DNA from: Hyphomicrobiaceae bacterium
GTDB taxonomy: Bacteria > Pseudomonadota > Alphaproteobacteria > Rhizobiales > Xanthobacteraceae
Direction: 5' to 3'
Length of the DNA: 32,172 nucleotides
Assembly: GCA_947472885.1 (NCBI GenBank)
Contig: CANJBX010000043.1
Span: 1 to 32,172 of the forward strand
Of this stretch, positions 19,347-28,264 are shown in pieces. The notes under the pieces are model-generated. The model made no database searches, was not told the DNA's origin, and saw only the letters and a list, made by a program, of their open reading frames with translations. Position 1 is the first letter of the stretch. The number at the start of each line of letters is the position of its first letter. The position numbers were made by a program, and so were the translations under genes.

Positions 19347-20156
19347 TTAGCGGCCTTGCGCGGCTTGCGGCGCTGAAACCTGCCCGCGCAGCGCCAGCGT
19401 GGTCATCCGCCGCACCGCGGCCTCAAGCTCGCGGGTGACATTCTTGCGGTTGGAGTTCTCGTCGAACGGCACCGGCTCGCCCCATGTAACGGTCACGTCG
19501 AAAGTGCCGATCCGGAGTGCCCGTACCAAGTGGGTGAACAGATCGAAGTCGCCATACCATGCGATCAGCGGGCGATATTTCCGTCCAAGCGGCAATCCCA
19601 GCATGCCGGTATAGGCAAGCGATAGCGGTTGAATCCACACGCGCCCGGCGTGTTCCGCCTCGGCCAGCGCGTCGCGCGCCGCACCGATCAGCGCGGAGCG
19701 AAACGCCAGTACGCGGTTGCCGTCGCTTGACGTGCCTTCGCCGAACAACAGGACCGGATCGCCGCCGGCGAGCCGTTGTGCGATCTCGGCATTCACTTCG
19801 CCGGTCTTGTGCCGCCGGCTACGGTCCACGAATACCGAGCGTTGCAGTTTGGAGAGCATCCCAAAGATTGGCCATCGGCCAACCTCAGATTTGGCGATGA
19901 ACACCACCGGCGCGACCGACGTGATGATCGAAATATCCGCCCATGACACATGATTGCTCACGATCATCAGCGGATGTTCCGTAATGCGTGCGCCGACCAC
20001 GGTGATGCGAATGCCGATCAGGCGGCAGACGATGCGGTGATAAAACACCGGCAGGCCGCGCTTGAGCGGCAGATCGAACCGGACCGCGAACCACTGGACC
20101 GGGATCAGGATGAGGGTGACAAGCGCAATCGCCGGTACGACGACCAGCAGCCGCAT
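19347..20156 (-). CDS. Lysophospholipid/lyso-ornithine-lipid acyltransferase (PlsC family)
   Basis: The 269-residue protein has an N-terminal hydrophobic segment (about 3-25), then the acyltransferase blocks. These are NHVSWAD with His69 and Asp74, VFVDRSRR at 108-115, FGEGTSSDG at 138-146 and [10 protein letters not shown] near 175. The third block is usually FPEGT, and here Pro is Gly. The enzyme would acylate a lyso-lipid at the inner membrane. In Sinorhizobium the gene at this position, next to miaB, is to my recollection olsA, which makes ornithine lipid. The family also includes phosphatidic acid-forming PlsC. I cannot decide the substrate, and no olsB is present in the window. The start shares a base with the fur stop (TAATG), implying coupling. 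Confidence 0.85.
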   Translation of the reverse strand: MRLLVVVPAIALVTLILIPVQWFAVRFDLPLKRGLPVFYHRIVCRLIGIRITVVGARITEHPLMIVSNHVSWADISIITSVAPVVFIAKSEVGRWPIFGMLSKLQRSVFVDRSRRHKTGEVNAEIAQRLAGGDPVLLFGEGTSSDGNRVLAFRSALIGAARDALAEAEHAGRVWIQPLSLAYTGMLGLPLGRKYRPLIAWYGDFDLFTHLVRALRIGTFDVTVTWGEPVPFDENSNRKNVTRELEAAVRRMTTLALRGQVSAPQAAQGR

Positions 20157-20614
20157 TATCGCTTGGCCTTGTCGTCCAGCGGCACGGCGTAAAGATCGAG
20201 CCGGTGATCGACCAGCTTGTAGCCGAGCTTGCGCGCGACTTCGGCCTGGAGCCGTTCGATTTCTTCCGACTGGAACTCGATCACTTCGCCGGTGCGCAGG
20301 TTGATCAGGTGATCGTGGTGGCTCTCGCGCATCTGCTCGTAGCGTGCGCGGCCGCGCCCGAAGTCGTGGCGTTCGATGATGCCGGAATCCTCGAACAGGT
20401 TGACCGTGCGATAGACCGTCGAGATCGAAATGCGCGGATCGATCTCCGCGCAGCGCCGGTGCAACTCCTCAACGTCCGGGTGGTCCTCCGCGCCGGCTAG
20501 TACGCGCGCGATCACGCGGCGCTGCTCGGTCATGCGCATGCCGCGGGCGGTGCACTGGGCTTCAATGTGGTTGGGTTTGCTGTCGGGCACGGGAACTCTC
20601 AACGGTCGGCTCAT
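20156..20614 (-). CDS. Fur-family metalloregulator (Fur/Mur)
   Basis: The 152-residue protein has the winged-helix domain (about 22-90: RMTEQRRVIARVLAGAEDHP, ISISTVYRTVNLFEDSGII) and a dimerisation domain with the metal-binding HHDHLI at 99-104 and GEVIEFQSEEIE. It has only two cysteines (21 and 55), so the C-terminal CxxC zinc site of some Fur proteins is absent. In Rhizobiales the nearest relatives are Fur or the manganese-responsive Mur, and sequence alone does not decide between them. Start ATG 20614 has AAGG four bases ahead. It heads the fur-plsC-miaB-phoH run; co-transcription with an acyltransferase is a conserved oddity of this group. Confidence 0.93.
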   Translation of the reverse strand: MSRPLRVPVPDSKPNHIEAQCTARGMRMTEQRRVIARVLAGAEDHPDVEELHRRCAEIDPRISISTVYRTVNLFEDSGIIERHDFGRGRARYEQMRESHHDHLINLRTGEVIEFQSEEIERLQAEVARKLGYKLVDHRLDLYAVPLDDKAKR

Positions 20615-20702
20615 TGGACCTTATTATAAGACGTCAGTTTTGACGCGGCCATGGCGAACTTGAGAAATGGCGTCATGGACGCATTTTTCAACACATGCGT
20701 TA

Positions 20703-21200
20703 TCACACAAGATCGCGGCGCAGGACGAGGGCTGTTCCGCCTTTTCCGTCCGGTCCACGGCCATAATAGGCCTCGCGGCGGCCGACCTCGCGAAAGCCGC
20801 TGCGGCTATATAGCCGTTTTGCAGGCGTATTGTTTTCATCGACTTCCAGAAAAATCGCCCGGACGCCGAGCCCGGCGAGCCTTCGCAGATGAAGACCAAG
20901 CATTTGACGGGCGACGCCGCGGCCGCGCTGCGAGGCGTGGACGGCAATTGAGAGGATTTCGGCTTCGCCTGCGGCATCGCGCGACATCACAAAACCAACG
21001 AGCTTGCGGCCGCGCAGGGCGCGCTGCGTGAACACATTGCGTTCGATCAGCAGGCGTTCGATTTCCTGTTCCGACCAGCCGCGCTGGAAAGATTTGGCAT
21101 GCAAGGCCGCGATGGCGGCGGCATCGCCTGTTCCGGCTTCGGATAACACCACCGTGCGGCCAAGCAGACGGTCGAGCCAGTCCATCAAGGCTCGGATCAT
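20703..21200 (-). CDS. rimI: Ribosomal protein bS18-alanine N-acetyltransferase-like GNAT
   Basis: This 165-residue GNAT acetyltransferase has the acetyl-CoA loop SQRGRGVARQML near 90-101, followed by LRRLAGLGVRAIFLEVDENNTPAKRLYSRSGF in the typical order (two blocks). That is the RimI pattern, including EVDENN and the RLYSRSGF end. RimI acetylates the N-terminal alanine of ribosomal protein S18 in E. coli. Adjacency to tsaB with an ATGA overlap is the standard tsaB-rimI pairing. An extra N-terminal segment of about 15 residues is unusual but short. The real substrate here is inferred from family and context. Confidence 0.92.
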   Translation of the reverse strand: MIRALMDWLDRLLGRTVVLSEAGTGDAAAIAALHAKSFQRGWSEQEIERLLIERNVFTQRALRGRKLVGFVMSRDAAGEAEILSIAVHASQRGRGVARQMLGLHLRRLAGLGVRAIFLEVDENNTPAKRLYSRSGFREVGRREAYYGRGPDGKGGTALVLRRDLV

Positions 21201-21865
21201 CGGCGCAACAACTGGCTGGCCGGCGGCGGCTTGGCGCTCGGTGTGCCGATATAGAGCGGCTTGGGCGGGTTATCCGCGCTGCCGGCCGATCCGATTTGCG
21301 CGACCCAGGCGATATCCGGTGCTGGCCGGTCGAAGCTAGCGACGACCTGGTCGGCTGGCAGCAATTCCGCGACGCGCTTTGCCGCCGAACCGATTACGCG
21401 CATCGGGCCGAGCTTGAGCATCGCCACCGTGCGCAGCGGACCGAGTTGCGCCGGCAGCAACACATGGCCGCCCGTACTGAAGGCCTGCATGTAGCCCTGA
21501 TCGTTGCGCGCATCGATGGCGACCAGCACCGGCATCGTGTCGTCTTCCGCAAGGAATGGTGCTGCCAGTGCGGTCATGGTGGTGACGCCGACGGCGGGCT
21601 TCCTTGCGGCAAGCGCAATGCCGCGCGCAGCGGAGACGCCGACGCGCAGGCCAGTGAAGCTGCCGGGGCCGACGGTGACGGCGATACGGTCAAGCTGGTC
21701 GAACGAAATTCCCGATTTCGCCATCACGCGGGCGATCATCGGCATCAGCGCTTCGGCGTGGCCACGCGCCATCAATTCGGATTCGCTGGCGATGATGCCG
21801 CCGTTGGTGTCGCACACGGCGGCGGCGCAGGCGGCGAGCGCAGTATCTATCGCGAGGAGGCGCAT
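21197..21865 (-). CDS. tsaB: tRNA threonylcarbamoyladenosine biosynthesis protein TsaB
   Basis: TsaB is the non-catalytic partner of TsaD in making t6A37 on ANN-decoding tRNAs. The 222-residue protein begins MRLLAIDTALAACAAAV and has GHAEALMPMI near 35-44, VTVGPGSFTGLRVGVSAARGIAL at about 63-85 (two motifs of the actin-like ATPase fold), and PKPLYIG close to the C-terminus. The ATG has AGGA just upstream at short spacing. It overlaps rimI by four bases. Confidence 0.95.
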   Translation of the reverse strand: MRLLAIDTALAACAAAVCDTNGGIIASESELMARGHAEALMPMIARVMAKSGISFDQLDRIAVTVGPGSFTGLRVGVSAARGIALAARKPAVGVTTMTALAAPFLAEDDTMPVLVAIDARNDQGYMQAFSTGGHVLLPAQLGPLRTVAMLKLGPMRVIGSAAKRVAELLPADQVVASFDRPAPDIAWVAQIGSAGSADNPPKPLYIGTPSAKPPPASQLLRR

Positions 21866-21896
21866 GATCCTGTGCTGTTACCGGCGCGCGTGAAAT

Positions 21897-22454
21897 TCAG
21901 ATCGGGCGGACTTCGACGACGTCGGGCACGAAATGCCGGAGCAGATTCTGGATGCCGTGCTTGAGCGTCGCGGTCGATGACGGGCAGCCCGCGCACGAAC
22001 CCTGCATGTGCAGGAACACGATGCCGTCCCTGAAGCCGCGGAACGTGATGTCGCCGCCGTCATTGGCAACCGCCGGACGCACGCGCGTCTCGATCAGGTC
22101 CTTGATGGTGGCTACGGTCTCGGCGTCCTTGGGCTCGAAGAATTCCTCGTCGGTCGAAACCTGTGCGTCGCTCGACGCCAGCAGCGGCGCGTCCGACATG
22201 TAGTGTTCCATGATCGCGCCGAGGATCGCTGGCTTGAGCTGCTGCCATTCGCCGTCGGTCTTCGTCACGGTGATGAAATCTGCGCCGTAGAACACACCGC
22301 CGATACCTGGAATGCCGAACAGCTTTTCGGCAAGCGGCGACTTTTTGGCGTCGTCAACGCTCGGCAAATTCAGCGTGCCTTCGGGCAGCACAACGCGGCC
22401 GGGCAGGAATTTCAGCGTCGCGGGATTTGGGGTCGCTTCGGTCTGGATGAACAT
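21897..22454 (-). CDS. NFU1-type iron-sulfur scaffold/carrier protein
   Basis: The 185-residue protein starts MFIQTEATPNPATLKFLPG, the signature of the Nfu N-terminal domain (about 1-90). It carries a C-terminal NifU-like domain with the cluster-binding GSCAGCPSS, Cys154 and Cys157. Such proteins deliver 4Fe-4S clusters to targets such as MiaB, LipA or aconitase. Upstream GTG/ATG alternatives at 22490 were rejected because the ATG at 22454 has GGAG six bases ahead and matches the family start. It lies 31 bases before tsaB. Confidence 0.95.
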   Translation of the reverse strand: MFIQTEATPNPATLKFLPGRVVLPEGTLNLPSVDDAKKSPLAEKLFGIPGIGGVFYGADFITVTKTDGEWQQLKPAILGAIMEHYMSDAPLLASSDAQVSTDEEFFEPKDAETVATIKDLIETRVRPAVANDGGDITFRGFRDGIVFLHMQGSCAGCPSSTATLKHGIQNLLRHFVPDVVEVRPI

Positions 22455-22607
22455 GTCGGGCTCCATGGCCATCGCGGGTTCAAGGCCCACGGGGTCAAGT
22501 GTTGCTACCCGCCATACATGGGTCTTTCCGGCCCGAGGGTCAACCGGGAGAAAGCCCGCAAAAGCACCGATTGGATGGCCTAATCAGGTCCGAACCCCGA
22601 GCCAAAG

Positions 22608-23102
22608 CTAGGTCATGGCGTCGAGGTTTTCGTCGCTCAGATGGCCTGGAACGATGGCGACCGGGATCGGAAAAGTACCGGCGGATGTGCTCAGCGCGGC
22701 GACCAGCGGGCCGGGGCCTTCCTTGCCGGTGCCGGCGGCGAGCACCAGCACCATGATGTCGTCGTCCTCGTCGATCAGCTGGAGGACTTCCTCGGCGGTG
22801 TCGCCTTCGCGGATCACCTGCTCGGCGCTGATGCCGGCGATGCTTTTGACGCGCGCGGCGGCCTGCGCCAGCACGGTGCGGGCTTCGTCTTGTGCTTCCT
22901 GCCGCATGATGTCGGCGACGCCGAGCCACTGCTGATTGCGGTCCTTGGTCGCGATTACGCGGCACAGCAGCACGCTGATGCCGATACGCGCGCAACGGCG
23001 GCCTGCGTAGTAGATCGCGCGGTCGCATTCCGGTGTGTCGTCAACGACCACAAGAAACTTCGGCTTGTGGCCGGCTTCGAAGCTTTGGCGTTTGCGGATC
23101 AT
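22608..23102 (-). CDS. Universal stress protein-like protein
   Basis: The 164-residue protein begins MIRKRQSFEAGHKPKFLVVVDDTPECDRAI. The hydrophobic strand followed by Asp and a helix is the start of a Usp/adenine-nucleotide alpha-hydrolase fold. The usual ATP-binding glycine pattern is weakly kept as AAGTGKEGPGPL near 130, followed by PIPVAIVPG at the end. It would be a cytosolic stress protein of unknown partner. I chose the ATG at 23102; a TTG at 23138 would add 12 unlike residues. Neighbours are trpS upstream and nfu downstream, so context gives no specific role. Confidence 0.85.
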   Translation of the reverse strand: MIRKRQSFEAGHKPKFLVVVDDTPECDRAIYYAGRRCARIGISVLLCRVIATKDRNQQWLGVADIMRQEAQDEARTVLAQAAARVKSIAGISAEQVIREGDTAEEVLQLIDEDDDIMVLVLAAGTGKEGPGPLVAALSTSAGTFPIPVAIVPGHLSDENLDAMT

Positions 23103-23189
23103 GTTGAGATGCTGCCACAGCCCGGCGGCGCAGGACAATACGCGCGCCTGCCCAATCGGATGGCGGCGGATTGCCTGCGGCAGGTGCGG

Positions 23190-24224
23190 TTATTTGCGGA
23201 CGAAGCCGACGATGTCCTTGACGGCGTTCATGGTTTTGTCGGCGATCACGCGTGCGCGGTCGGCGCCGTCGGTCAATACGGAATCGATATAGGCGTGGTC
23301 CTGCACCAGCCGCTTCATTTCCGAGCCGATGGGGCCGAGTTTCGTGACCGAAAGATCGACCAGCGCGTTCTTGAATGACGAAAACTGCGCCCCGCCGAAA
23401 TCCTTGAGCACATCCGCGCGCGACTTGTCGGCGAGCGCGGCGAAGATACCGACGAGGTTGTCGGCTTCGGGTCGCGCCTTCAGGCCTTCTTCCTCGCTCG
23501 GCAGCGGCTCCGGATCGGTCTTGGCCTTGCGGACCTTCTGCGCAATCGAATCCGCATCGTCCGTGAGGTTGATGCGCGAGTAATCCGACGGGTCCGACTT
23601 CGACATTTTCTTCGAGCCGTCGCGCAGCGACATCACGCGGGTCGCCGGACCCTGGATCAGCGGCTCCGGCTGCGGGAAGAATGCTTCGCCGAAACCGTGC
23701 GACGAAATTGTCGCGGCGAAGTCGTTGTTGAATTTCTGCGCGATGTCGCGCGCCAGTTCGAGATGCTGCTTCTGGTCTTCACCGACCGGAACATGGGTCG
23801 CGCGATAGACGAGGATGTCCGCCGCCATCAGGCTCGGATAGGCGTAGAGGCCCAGCGACGCGTTCTCGCGGTCCTTGCCGGCCTTCTCCTTGAACTGGGT
23901 CATGCGGTTCAGCCAGCCGAGACGGGCGACGCAATTGAAAATCCAGGCAAGCTCGGCGTGGCCGGAAACCTGGCTCTGGTTGAAGACGATGTGTTTCTTC
24001 GGATCGATGCCGGAGGCGATGAACGCCGCGGTGACTTCGCGCGTTGCTTTCGTCAACTCGGCCGGGTCCTGCCATACCGTGATCGCGTGCAGATCGACGA
24101 CGCAATAGATACAGTCGTGGGTTTTTTGTAGATCGACGAACTTGACGATGGCGCCAAGATAATTGCCGAGATGAAGATTGCCGGTGGGTTGAACCCCGGA
24201 GAAAACCAGTTCCTTGAAAGACAT
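23190..24224 (-). CDS. trpS: Tryptophanyl-tRNA synthetase
   Basis: TrpS charges tRNA-Trp with tryptophan. The 344-residue class I synthetase has the HIGH-type motif HLGN at 18-21, the Trp/AMP-binding VDLHAITVW region, [13 protein letters not shown] near 148-160, and KKMSKSDPS with KMSKS at 206-210. Length is typical. The start is the ATG at 24224, with GAGG eight bases upstream. A TTG at 24254 would add ten residues and was rejected. murJ lies 61 bases upstream in the same direction. Confidence 0.97.
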   Translation of the reverse strand: MSFKELVFSGVQPTGNLHLGNYLGAIVKFVDLQKTHDCIYCVVDLHAITVWQDPAELTKATREVTAAFIASGIDPKKHIVFNQSQVSGHAELAWIFNCVARLGWLNRMTQFKEKAGKDRENASLGLYAYPSLMAADILVYRATHVPVGEDQKQHLELARDIAQKFNNDFAATISSHGFGEAFFPQPEPLIQGPATRVMSLRDGSKKMSKSDPSDYSRINLTDDADSIAQKVRKAKTDPEPLPSEEEGLKARPEADNLVGIFAALADKSRADVLKDFGGAQFSSFKNALVDLSVTKLGPIGSEMKRLVQDHAYIDSVLTDGADRARVIADKTMNAVKDIVGFVRK

Positions 24225-24285
24225 TTGGACTGCCTCGCGTTGTGAGGGCGTCAATTGCCACGGCAGGTCGCGGGGGGCAAGCCGT

Positions 24286-25857
24286 TTATGACTCTGCTTT
24301 CCGCCGGTCGTTAACGGCTGCGATCAGATCCTTCAGGCGTGCGATGCCCAAAACATGCAGACAGGCGATGTAGGTCGCAAGCCCGGCCGTGACCATCGCC
24401 GCCAGGATGATGATGCGCCCAATGGCGGTGCTCGATGCCGAGAAGTTCATCGCGATCAGCGTATTCCCGCTGAGGATGACGATGCCCATCACGGCGCTGG
24501 CGAAAATGATTGCCGGCAAGCGCCGCCATGCGCTGCGATGGATTTTCAGCCAGCCGCGCTTCCACAAGATAATGGAGAGTGCCGTTGCGCCGACCCAGCC
24601 CGACATGGCGATGGCGGCTGCAATGCCGACATGGCCGAAACGTGGAAACAGCAGCAGCGCGAGCGTGGTCGCTACGGCGAGGCCGGCCAGTGCGGCGTAC
24701 ATGGGTGTGCGCGTATCTTCGTAGGCGAACGAGATGCCGGCCAGCACCTTTTCAAGAATGTGGCCAGGAAGCCCGGCCGAAATTGCGGCCAGCGCAGCGG
24801 CGACCGCAATCGTGTCGTTAGGTCCGAACGCGCCGCGCTCAAAAAGGCCGCCCGCAATCGGCGTCGCAAGCGTAGCGAATGCAATCGCGGAAGGCAGCGC
24901 GAGCGCGAGCGCAATTTCAAGCGCGCGTGATTGTGAAGCGGCGATGGCTTCGCGATCGCCAGCCAGTACGCTCGAGGCGATGCGCGGCGCCAGCACGGCG
25001 GCGATGGCGATGGAGACGACGCCGAGCGGCAGTTCGTAAAGCCGGTTGGCGTAGTAAAGCCACGACACCGCGGCAGGCGACGACGACGCCACCATCGCGC
25101 CGGCCATCAGCTTGAGTTGCGGAATGCCGCCGGCGATGACGCCGGGGATGGCGCGCGCATAAAAGCGCCGCGCTTCCTGCGACAGTGTGAATGAAATGCG
25201 GCGCGGACGTTGGGGCGATTTCATCAATGCGCCGCCAATGACGATGAACTGCCCAAGCCCCGCCAGCGCGATGGCGAACGAGAGAATGTCGCCGGCCAGC
25301 GTGGAGACACTGCCTATGGCCACGACGACGATCACGGCGCTGAGCAGGACGGCGTTGAACACCACGATGCCGATGGACACTGCGCCGACCCGGCCTTCCG
25401 CGTTGAGGATGGATGCCGCGACAGCCACCAGTCCAGCGATGGCGATATAAGGCGCAGACAGGCGGATGAACTCGACGGCGAAATGATAGCGCGCATCGTC
25501 CGATGCAAATCCCGGTGCGATCAGATGGATCGTGGCGGGCGCAAAGACGACGCACAGCAAGGTGATGAGGCCAAGCGCCAGAAATATCGTGCCGAACGCG
25601 CGCTCGCCGAATCTGCGTGCTGCGTCCGGCCCTTCTTCTTCGCGCAGCCGCAGCCACATCGGTACGAATGCAGCGTTCAATGCGCCCTCCGCCAGCAGGC
25701 GGCGGAACAGATTGGGGATTTGCAGCGCGGCAAAATAGGCATCCGACATCGCGCCCGCGCCGAGAATGGCGGCGATACCGACATCGCGGAAAAAGCCAAG
25801 CAGGCGCGACAGCAGGGTCGCCGAGCCAACCGTCGTAACGTCGCGTGTCAGTGACAT
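24286..25857 (-). CDS. murJ: Lipid II flippase MurJ (MviN)
   Basis: MurJ moves lipid II across the inner membrane for peptidoglycan synthesis. The 523-residue protein is almost wholly hydrophobic, with about 14 membrane segments. It has the N-terminal family pattern [34 protein letters not shown] (two overlapping motifs), [19 protein letters not shown] near 49-67 and the MOP-superfamily helices after it. The ATG has GGAGG four bases upstream. It is the first gene of the leftward block; pfkB begins 190 bases away in the opposite direction, so the gap must hold divergent promoters. Confidence 0.97.
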   Translation of the reverse strand: MSLTRDVTTVGSATLLSRLLGFFRDVGIAAILGAGAMSDAYFAALQIPNLFRRLLAEGALNAAFVPMWLRLREEEGPDAARRFGERAFGTIFLALGLITLLCVVFAPATIHLIAPGFASDDARYHFAVEFIRLSAPYIAIAGLVAVAASILNAEGRVGAVSIGIVVFNAVLLSAVIVVVAIGSVSTLAGDILSFAIALAGLGQFIVIGGALMKSPQRPRRISFTLSQEARRFYARAIPGVIAGGIPQLKLMAGAMVASSSPAAVSWLYYANRLYELPLGVVSIAIAAVLAPRIASSVLAGDREAIAASQSRALEIALALALPSAIAFATLATPIAGGLFERGAFGPNDTIAVAAALAAISAGLPGHILEKVLAGISFAYEDTRTPMYAALAGLAVATTLALLLFPRFGHVGIAAAIAMSGWVGATALSIILWKRGWLKIHRSAWRRLPAIIFASAVMGIVILSGNTLIAMNFSASSTAIGRIIILAAMVTAGLATYIACLHVLGIARLKDLIAAVNDRRKAES

Positions 25858-25961
25858 TCCGCCTCCGTCATCATCCTACCCGGCGGGTGGGCACGCGGTC
25901 ATGCGGTGATTTCGGTGGGCAGGGCGGGTTCCCCAGGGGCTTGTCCGCAATCAACCATCCG

Positions 25962-25989
25962 TTGCGCATGCGCTTGCGCTCGCTATAGT
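25962..25989 (+). promoter_or_regulatory. Promoter of the pfkB-family kinase gene
   Basis: TTGCGC (25962-25967) and TATAGT (25984-25989) are separated by 16 bases, close to the housekeeping consensus. The predicted start near 25996 leaves a leader of about 50 bases. This rules out the upstream GTG at 25988 as translation start and supports the ATG at 26048. Confidence 0.55.
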
Positions 25990-26047
25990 GCCCGCGAAAT
26001 TTCACCCCACCATCAGTCCTTATCAGCGAAGAAGATCGAACACGACC

Positions 26048-27049
26048 ATGGCAAACACCCGTTTCGACGTACTCGGCATTGGCAACGCAATCGTGGACGT
26101 GATTGCACGCGCCGACGACGCATTCCTTGGCAAGCAGGGCATGGCCAAGGGCGGCATGGCGCTGATCGACGAGATGCGCGCCTCGCAGATCTACAAGGAC
26201 ATGGGTCCGGGCACGGAAAGCTCCGGCGGTTCGGCCGCAAACACCATCGTCGGTCTCGCAAGCTTCGGCGCCAAGGTTGCGTTCGTCGGCAAGGTCAAGG
26301 ACGACCAGCTCGGCAAGGTGTTCCAGCACGACATCCGCGCTGCGGGCGTGGCGTTCGATACGCCGGCCGCCAAGGACGGTGCTTCGACCGCGTGCTGCTA
26401 CGTGCTGGTCACGCCGGACGGCGAGCGCACCATGAACACCTATCTCGGCGCTGCGCAGGCGCTGGCCCCGGGTGACATCGACACCAAGATGATTGCCGAA
26501 GCAGCCATCGTTTATCTTGAGGGTTATCTCTGGGACCCCAAGGACGCCAAGGATGCGTTCGTCGCTGCCGCCAAGGCCGCGCATGACGCTGGCCGCAAGG
26601 TCGCGCTGACGTTGTCGGATGCGTTCTGTGTTGGTCGTTACAGGGACGAATTCCTCGACCTGATGCGCAAGGGAACGGTCGATATCATTCTCGCCAATGA
26701 AGCCGAATTGAAGAGCCTTTATCAGACCGAAGATTTCGACAAGGCGCTTGAGATGCTCCGCAAGGACGTCAAGCTCGCTGCCGTGACGCGCTCGGAGAAG
26801 GGTTGCGTCGTGATCGAAGGCGCGAAGACGACGGCGGTTCCGGCGGCGCCCATCAAGAAGCTGGTCGATACCACCGGCGCAGGCGATCTGTTTGCTGCCG
26901 GCTTCCTGTTCGGTCTGGCGCGCGGCGCGAACCATGAGACCTGCGGCAAGCTCGGCGGCCTCGCGGCAGCAGAAGTGATCCAGCACATCGGCGCACGGCC
27001 GGAAGTGTCGCTCAAGGATCTCGCCGCGCAGGCCGGCATCAAGGTCTGA
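26048..27049 (+). CDS. PfkB-family carbohydrate/nucleoside kinase (adenosine kinase-like)
   Basis: The 333-residue protein is a ribokinase-type enzyme. It has FDVLGIGNAIVDVIA at 6-20, the substrate-side ESSGGSAANT near 57-66, the phosphate-binding ANEAELKSL region, and the signature DTTGAGDLFAAGF with catalytic Asp280 at the end of DTTGAGD. Rhizobial orthologues are usually called adenosine kinase, but no substrate test is implied by the sequence. The ATG at 26048 is used; the ORF could open earlier at a GTG inside the promoter -10 box, which is not plausible. It is the first rightward gene after murJ and appears to be monocistronic or loosely linked to the next gene. Confidence 0.93.
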   Translation: MANTRFDVLGIGNAIVDVIARADDAFLGKQGMAKGGMALIDEMRASQIYKDMGPGTESSGGSAANTIVGLASFGAKVAFVGKVKDDQLGKVFQHDIRAAGVAFDTPAAKDGASTACCYVLVTPDGERTMNTYLGAAQALAPGDIDTKMIAEAAIVYLEGYLWDPKDAKDAFVAAAKAAHDAGRKVALTLSDAFCVGRYRDEFLDLMRKGTVDIILANEAELKSLYQTEDFDKALEMLRKDVKLAAVTRSEKGCVVIEGAKTTAVPAAPIKKLVDTTGAGDLFAAGFLFGLARGANHETCGKLGGLAAAEVIQHIGARPEVSLKDLAAQAGIKV

Positions 27050-27089
27050 TTGGGCGCGGCCTGGTCCTAGCCGGATACCGTTTGCACCA

Positions 27090-27111
27090 CGCGGCGGCGA
27101 AAGCCTCCGCG
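27090..27111 (+). terminator. GAAA-capped hairpin after the pfkB-family gene
   Basis: CGCGGCGGC and GCCTCCGCG pair at eight of nine positions around a GAAA tetraloop, 40 bases after the stop codon. The following bases are not T-rich, so termination would be weak or Rho-assisted. It may also protect the mRNA 3' end. Confidence 0.35.
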
Positions 27112-27166
27112 CGGTAACTGTTTGGTAAGCAGACATGGTTACCGATTGGTGAATCTATCCAATCGG
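27112..27166 (+). promoter_or_regulatory. Leader with two mutually exclusive stems over a ribosome-binding site
   Basis: CGGTAAC (27112-27118) can pair with GTTACCG (27138-27144). CCGATTGG (27142-27149) can pair with CCAATCGG (27159-27166). The two stems share positions 27142-27144, so both cannot form completely. The 3' arm of the second stem runs into the GGGAGA ribosome-binding site at 27165-27170 of the next gene. The symmetric sequences could also be DNA operator sites. Confidence 0.4.
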
Positions 27167-27175
27167 GAGATCGCC

Positions 27176-28126
27176 ATGGACGCCAGCGAGAATCCGGAAA
27201 AAGCCAAGCCTTCTCTGGAGCCGACTGCACGCGATCAGGCTTCGGAATCGGTAGCGCATTCTGCCGGCCAGGCAGGGGAAATTGCCGCGAACAGCAATAT
27301 CCCGACGGTCGATTCGCCGAGCGTTGTGCCCGAACAGGGCGAACACATCGATGCGCCCGCAGCCGCAGCGCCGGTAACGGCCCTCGTCATCAGTCAGCCT
27401 CGCTTCGACGGCGCGGATCACGGCGCAGGGTTTGGCGCCAGCGCACGCGACAAGGCGCGCGCGACCTACGCCGCATTCACCAGCAGCCTCGGCAACCTGC
27501 ACCTGCCGAAAGTCTCGCAGCTTGCCGCCACGATCATGCTCGCCGCCGGCATTGGTGCGATTGCCGGATCGCTCAGTACGTTCGCCGTCAGCACCGCGAT
27601 GGCGCCGCCACCGCCGCCATCGCCCGTGCCACTGATTGCCGAGACGCGTGCGCTCAAGGACACCGTCATGCGCCTGACGGCCGATCTCGCCGGCGTCAAA
27701 GCCAGCGCCGATGCGTCGATCAAGGCCGCAACGGCGCAGATCACGCGCATGACCGAGCGGCTTGAACGCACCGAAAAGCAGCGCTTCGCAGCAGCCGTTC
27801 CCGCGCCAGTGCCGCCCGCGACCATTTCCGCTGTGCCGTCGCCGGTTGCGGCGAACAGCAACGGCGCGCAGACCGAAACGACGGCCTCGATCAATCGCCA
27901 GGCGGCACCCCTCGGCTTCAGCAAAGACGCGTCGCGTCTGCCCGTCATTTCGGGCTGGGTGCTGCAAAACGTCTATGACGGCACCGCCTATATCCAGAGC
28001 CCCGAAGGCCGGATGGAAGTCGTGGTCGGCGACCGGCTGCCGGATGGCGGCCAGGTTCAGGAAATCCGTCGCCACAATGGACGCTGGATCGTCGTCACCA
28101 CGCGCGGGCTGGTGATGATGCGTTAG
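27176..28126 (+). CDS. Unrecognised single-pass membrane protein
   Basis: I do not recognise this 316-residue protein. Residues 1-110 are Ala/Ser/Glu/Pro-rich and look disordered and cytosolic. A membrane segment lies at about 115-142 (LAATIMLAAGIGAIAGS and onward), followed by a run of prolines. A helical, probably coiled-coil stretch occupies about 153-203. A Pro/Ala/Ser linker leads to a compact C-terminal domain at about 260-316 (SGWVLQNVYDGTAYIQS, VVVGDRLPDGGQVQEIRR, GRWIVVTTRGLVMMR). That layout suggests an inner-membrane protein with a small periplasmic beta-rich domain, somewhat like the periplasmic part of GspC/PilP-type proteins, but this is only resemblance of pattern. The ATG at 27176 has GGGAGA six bases ahead. 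A strong terminator follows. Confidence 0.8.
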   Translation: MDASENPEKAKPSLEPTARDQASESVAHSAGQAGEIAANSNIPTVDSPSVVPEQGEHIDAPAAAAPVTALVISQPRFDGADHGAGFGASARDKARATYAAFTSSLGNLHLPKVSQLAATIMLAAGIGAIAGSLSTFAVSTAMAPPPPPSPVPLIAETRALKDTVMRLTADLAGVKASADASIKAATAQITRMTERLERTEKQRFAAAVPAPVPPATISAVPSPVAANSNGAQTETTASINRQAAPLGFSKDASRLPVISGWVLQNVYDGTAYIQSPEGRMEVVVGDRLPDGGQVQEIRRHNGRWIVVTTRGLVMMR

Positions 28127-28159
28127 GGCGTTCGCCGCCTTTACACCTGACGGAATGCC

Positions 28160-28192
28160 GCACGCCGCACGACCCATGCGGCGTGCTTTTTT
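28160..28192 (+). terminator. Intrinsic terminator of the membrane-protein gene
   Basis: GCACGCCGCA and TGCGGCGTGC form a perfect 10-bp stem with a 7-base loop, followed directly by six T. It is 33 bases after the stop codon and separates this gene from the metallo-beta-lactamase-fold gene. Confidence 0.9.
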
Positions 28193-28264
28193 GTGGGCGG
28201 CGGCAAGACGGGTCTGCCCGGCTGGTCTATGCTGACTCATCGGCAACCATCGGGATTTCTCCCC

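Noticed and set aside
25871-27136. 421-codon minus-strand open frame opposite the PfkB-family gene; its end reads NGWLIADKPLG, like a TruB N-terminus.
   Set aside because: The rest is antisense to a clear kinase. The resemblance is short, lacks the following TruB catalytic motif, and truB is already present.
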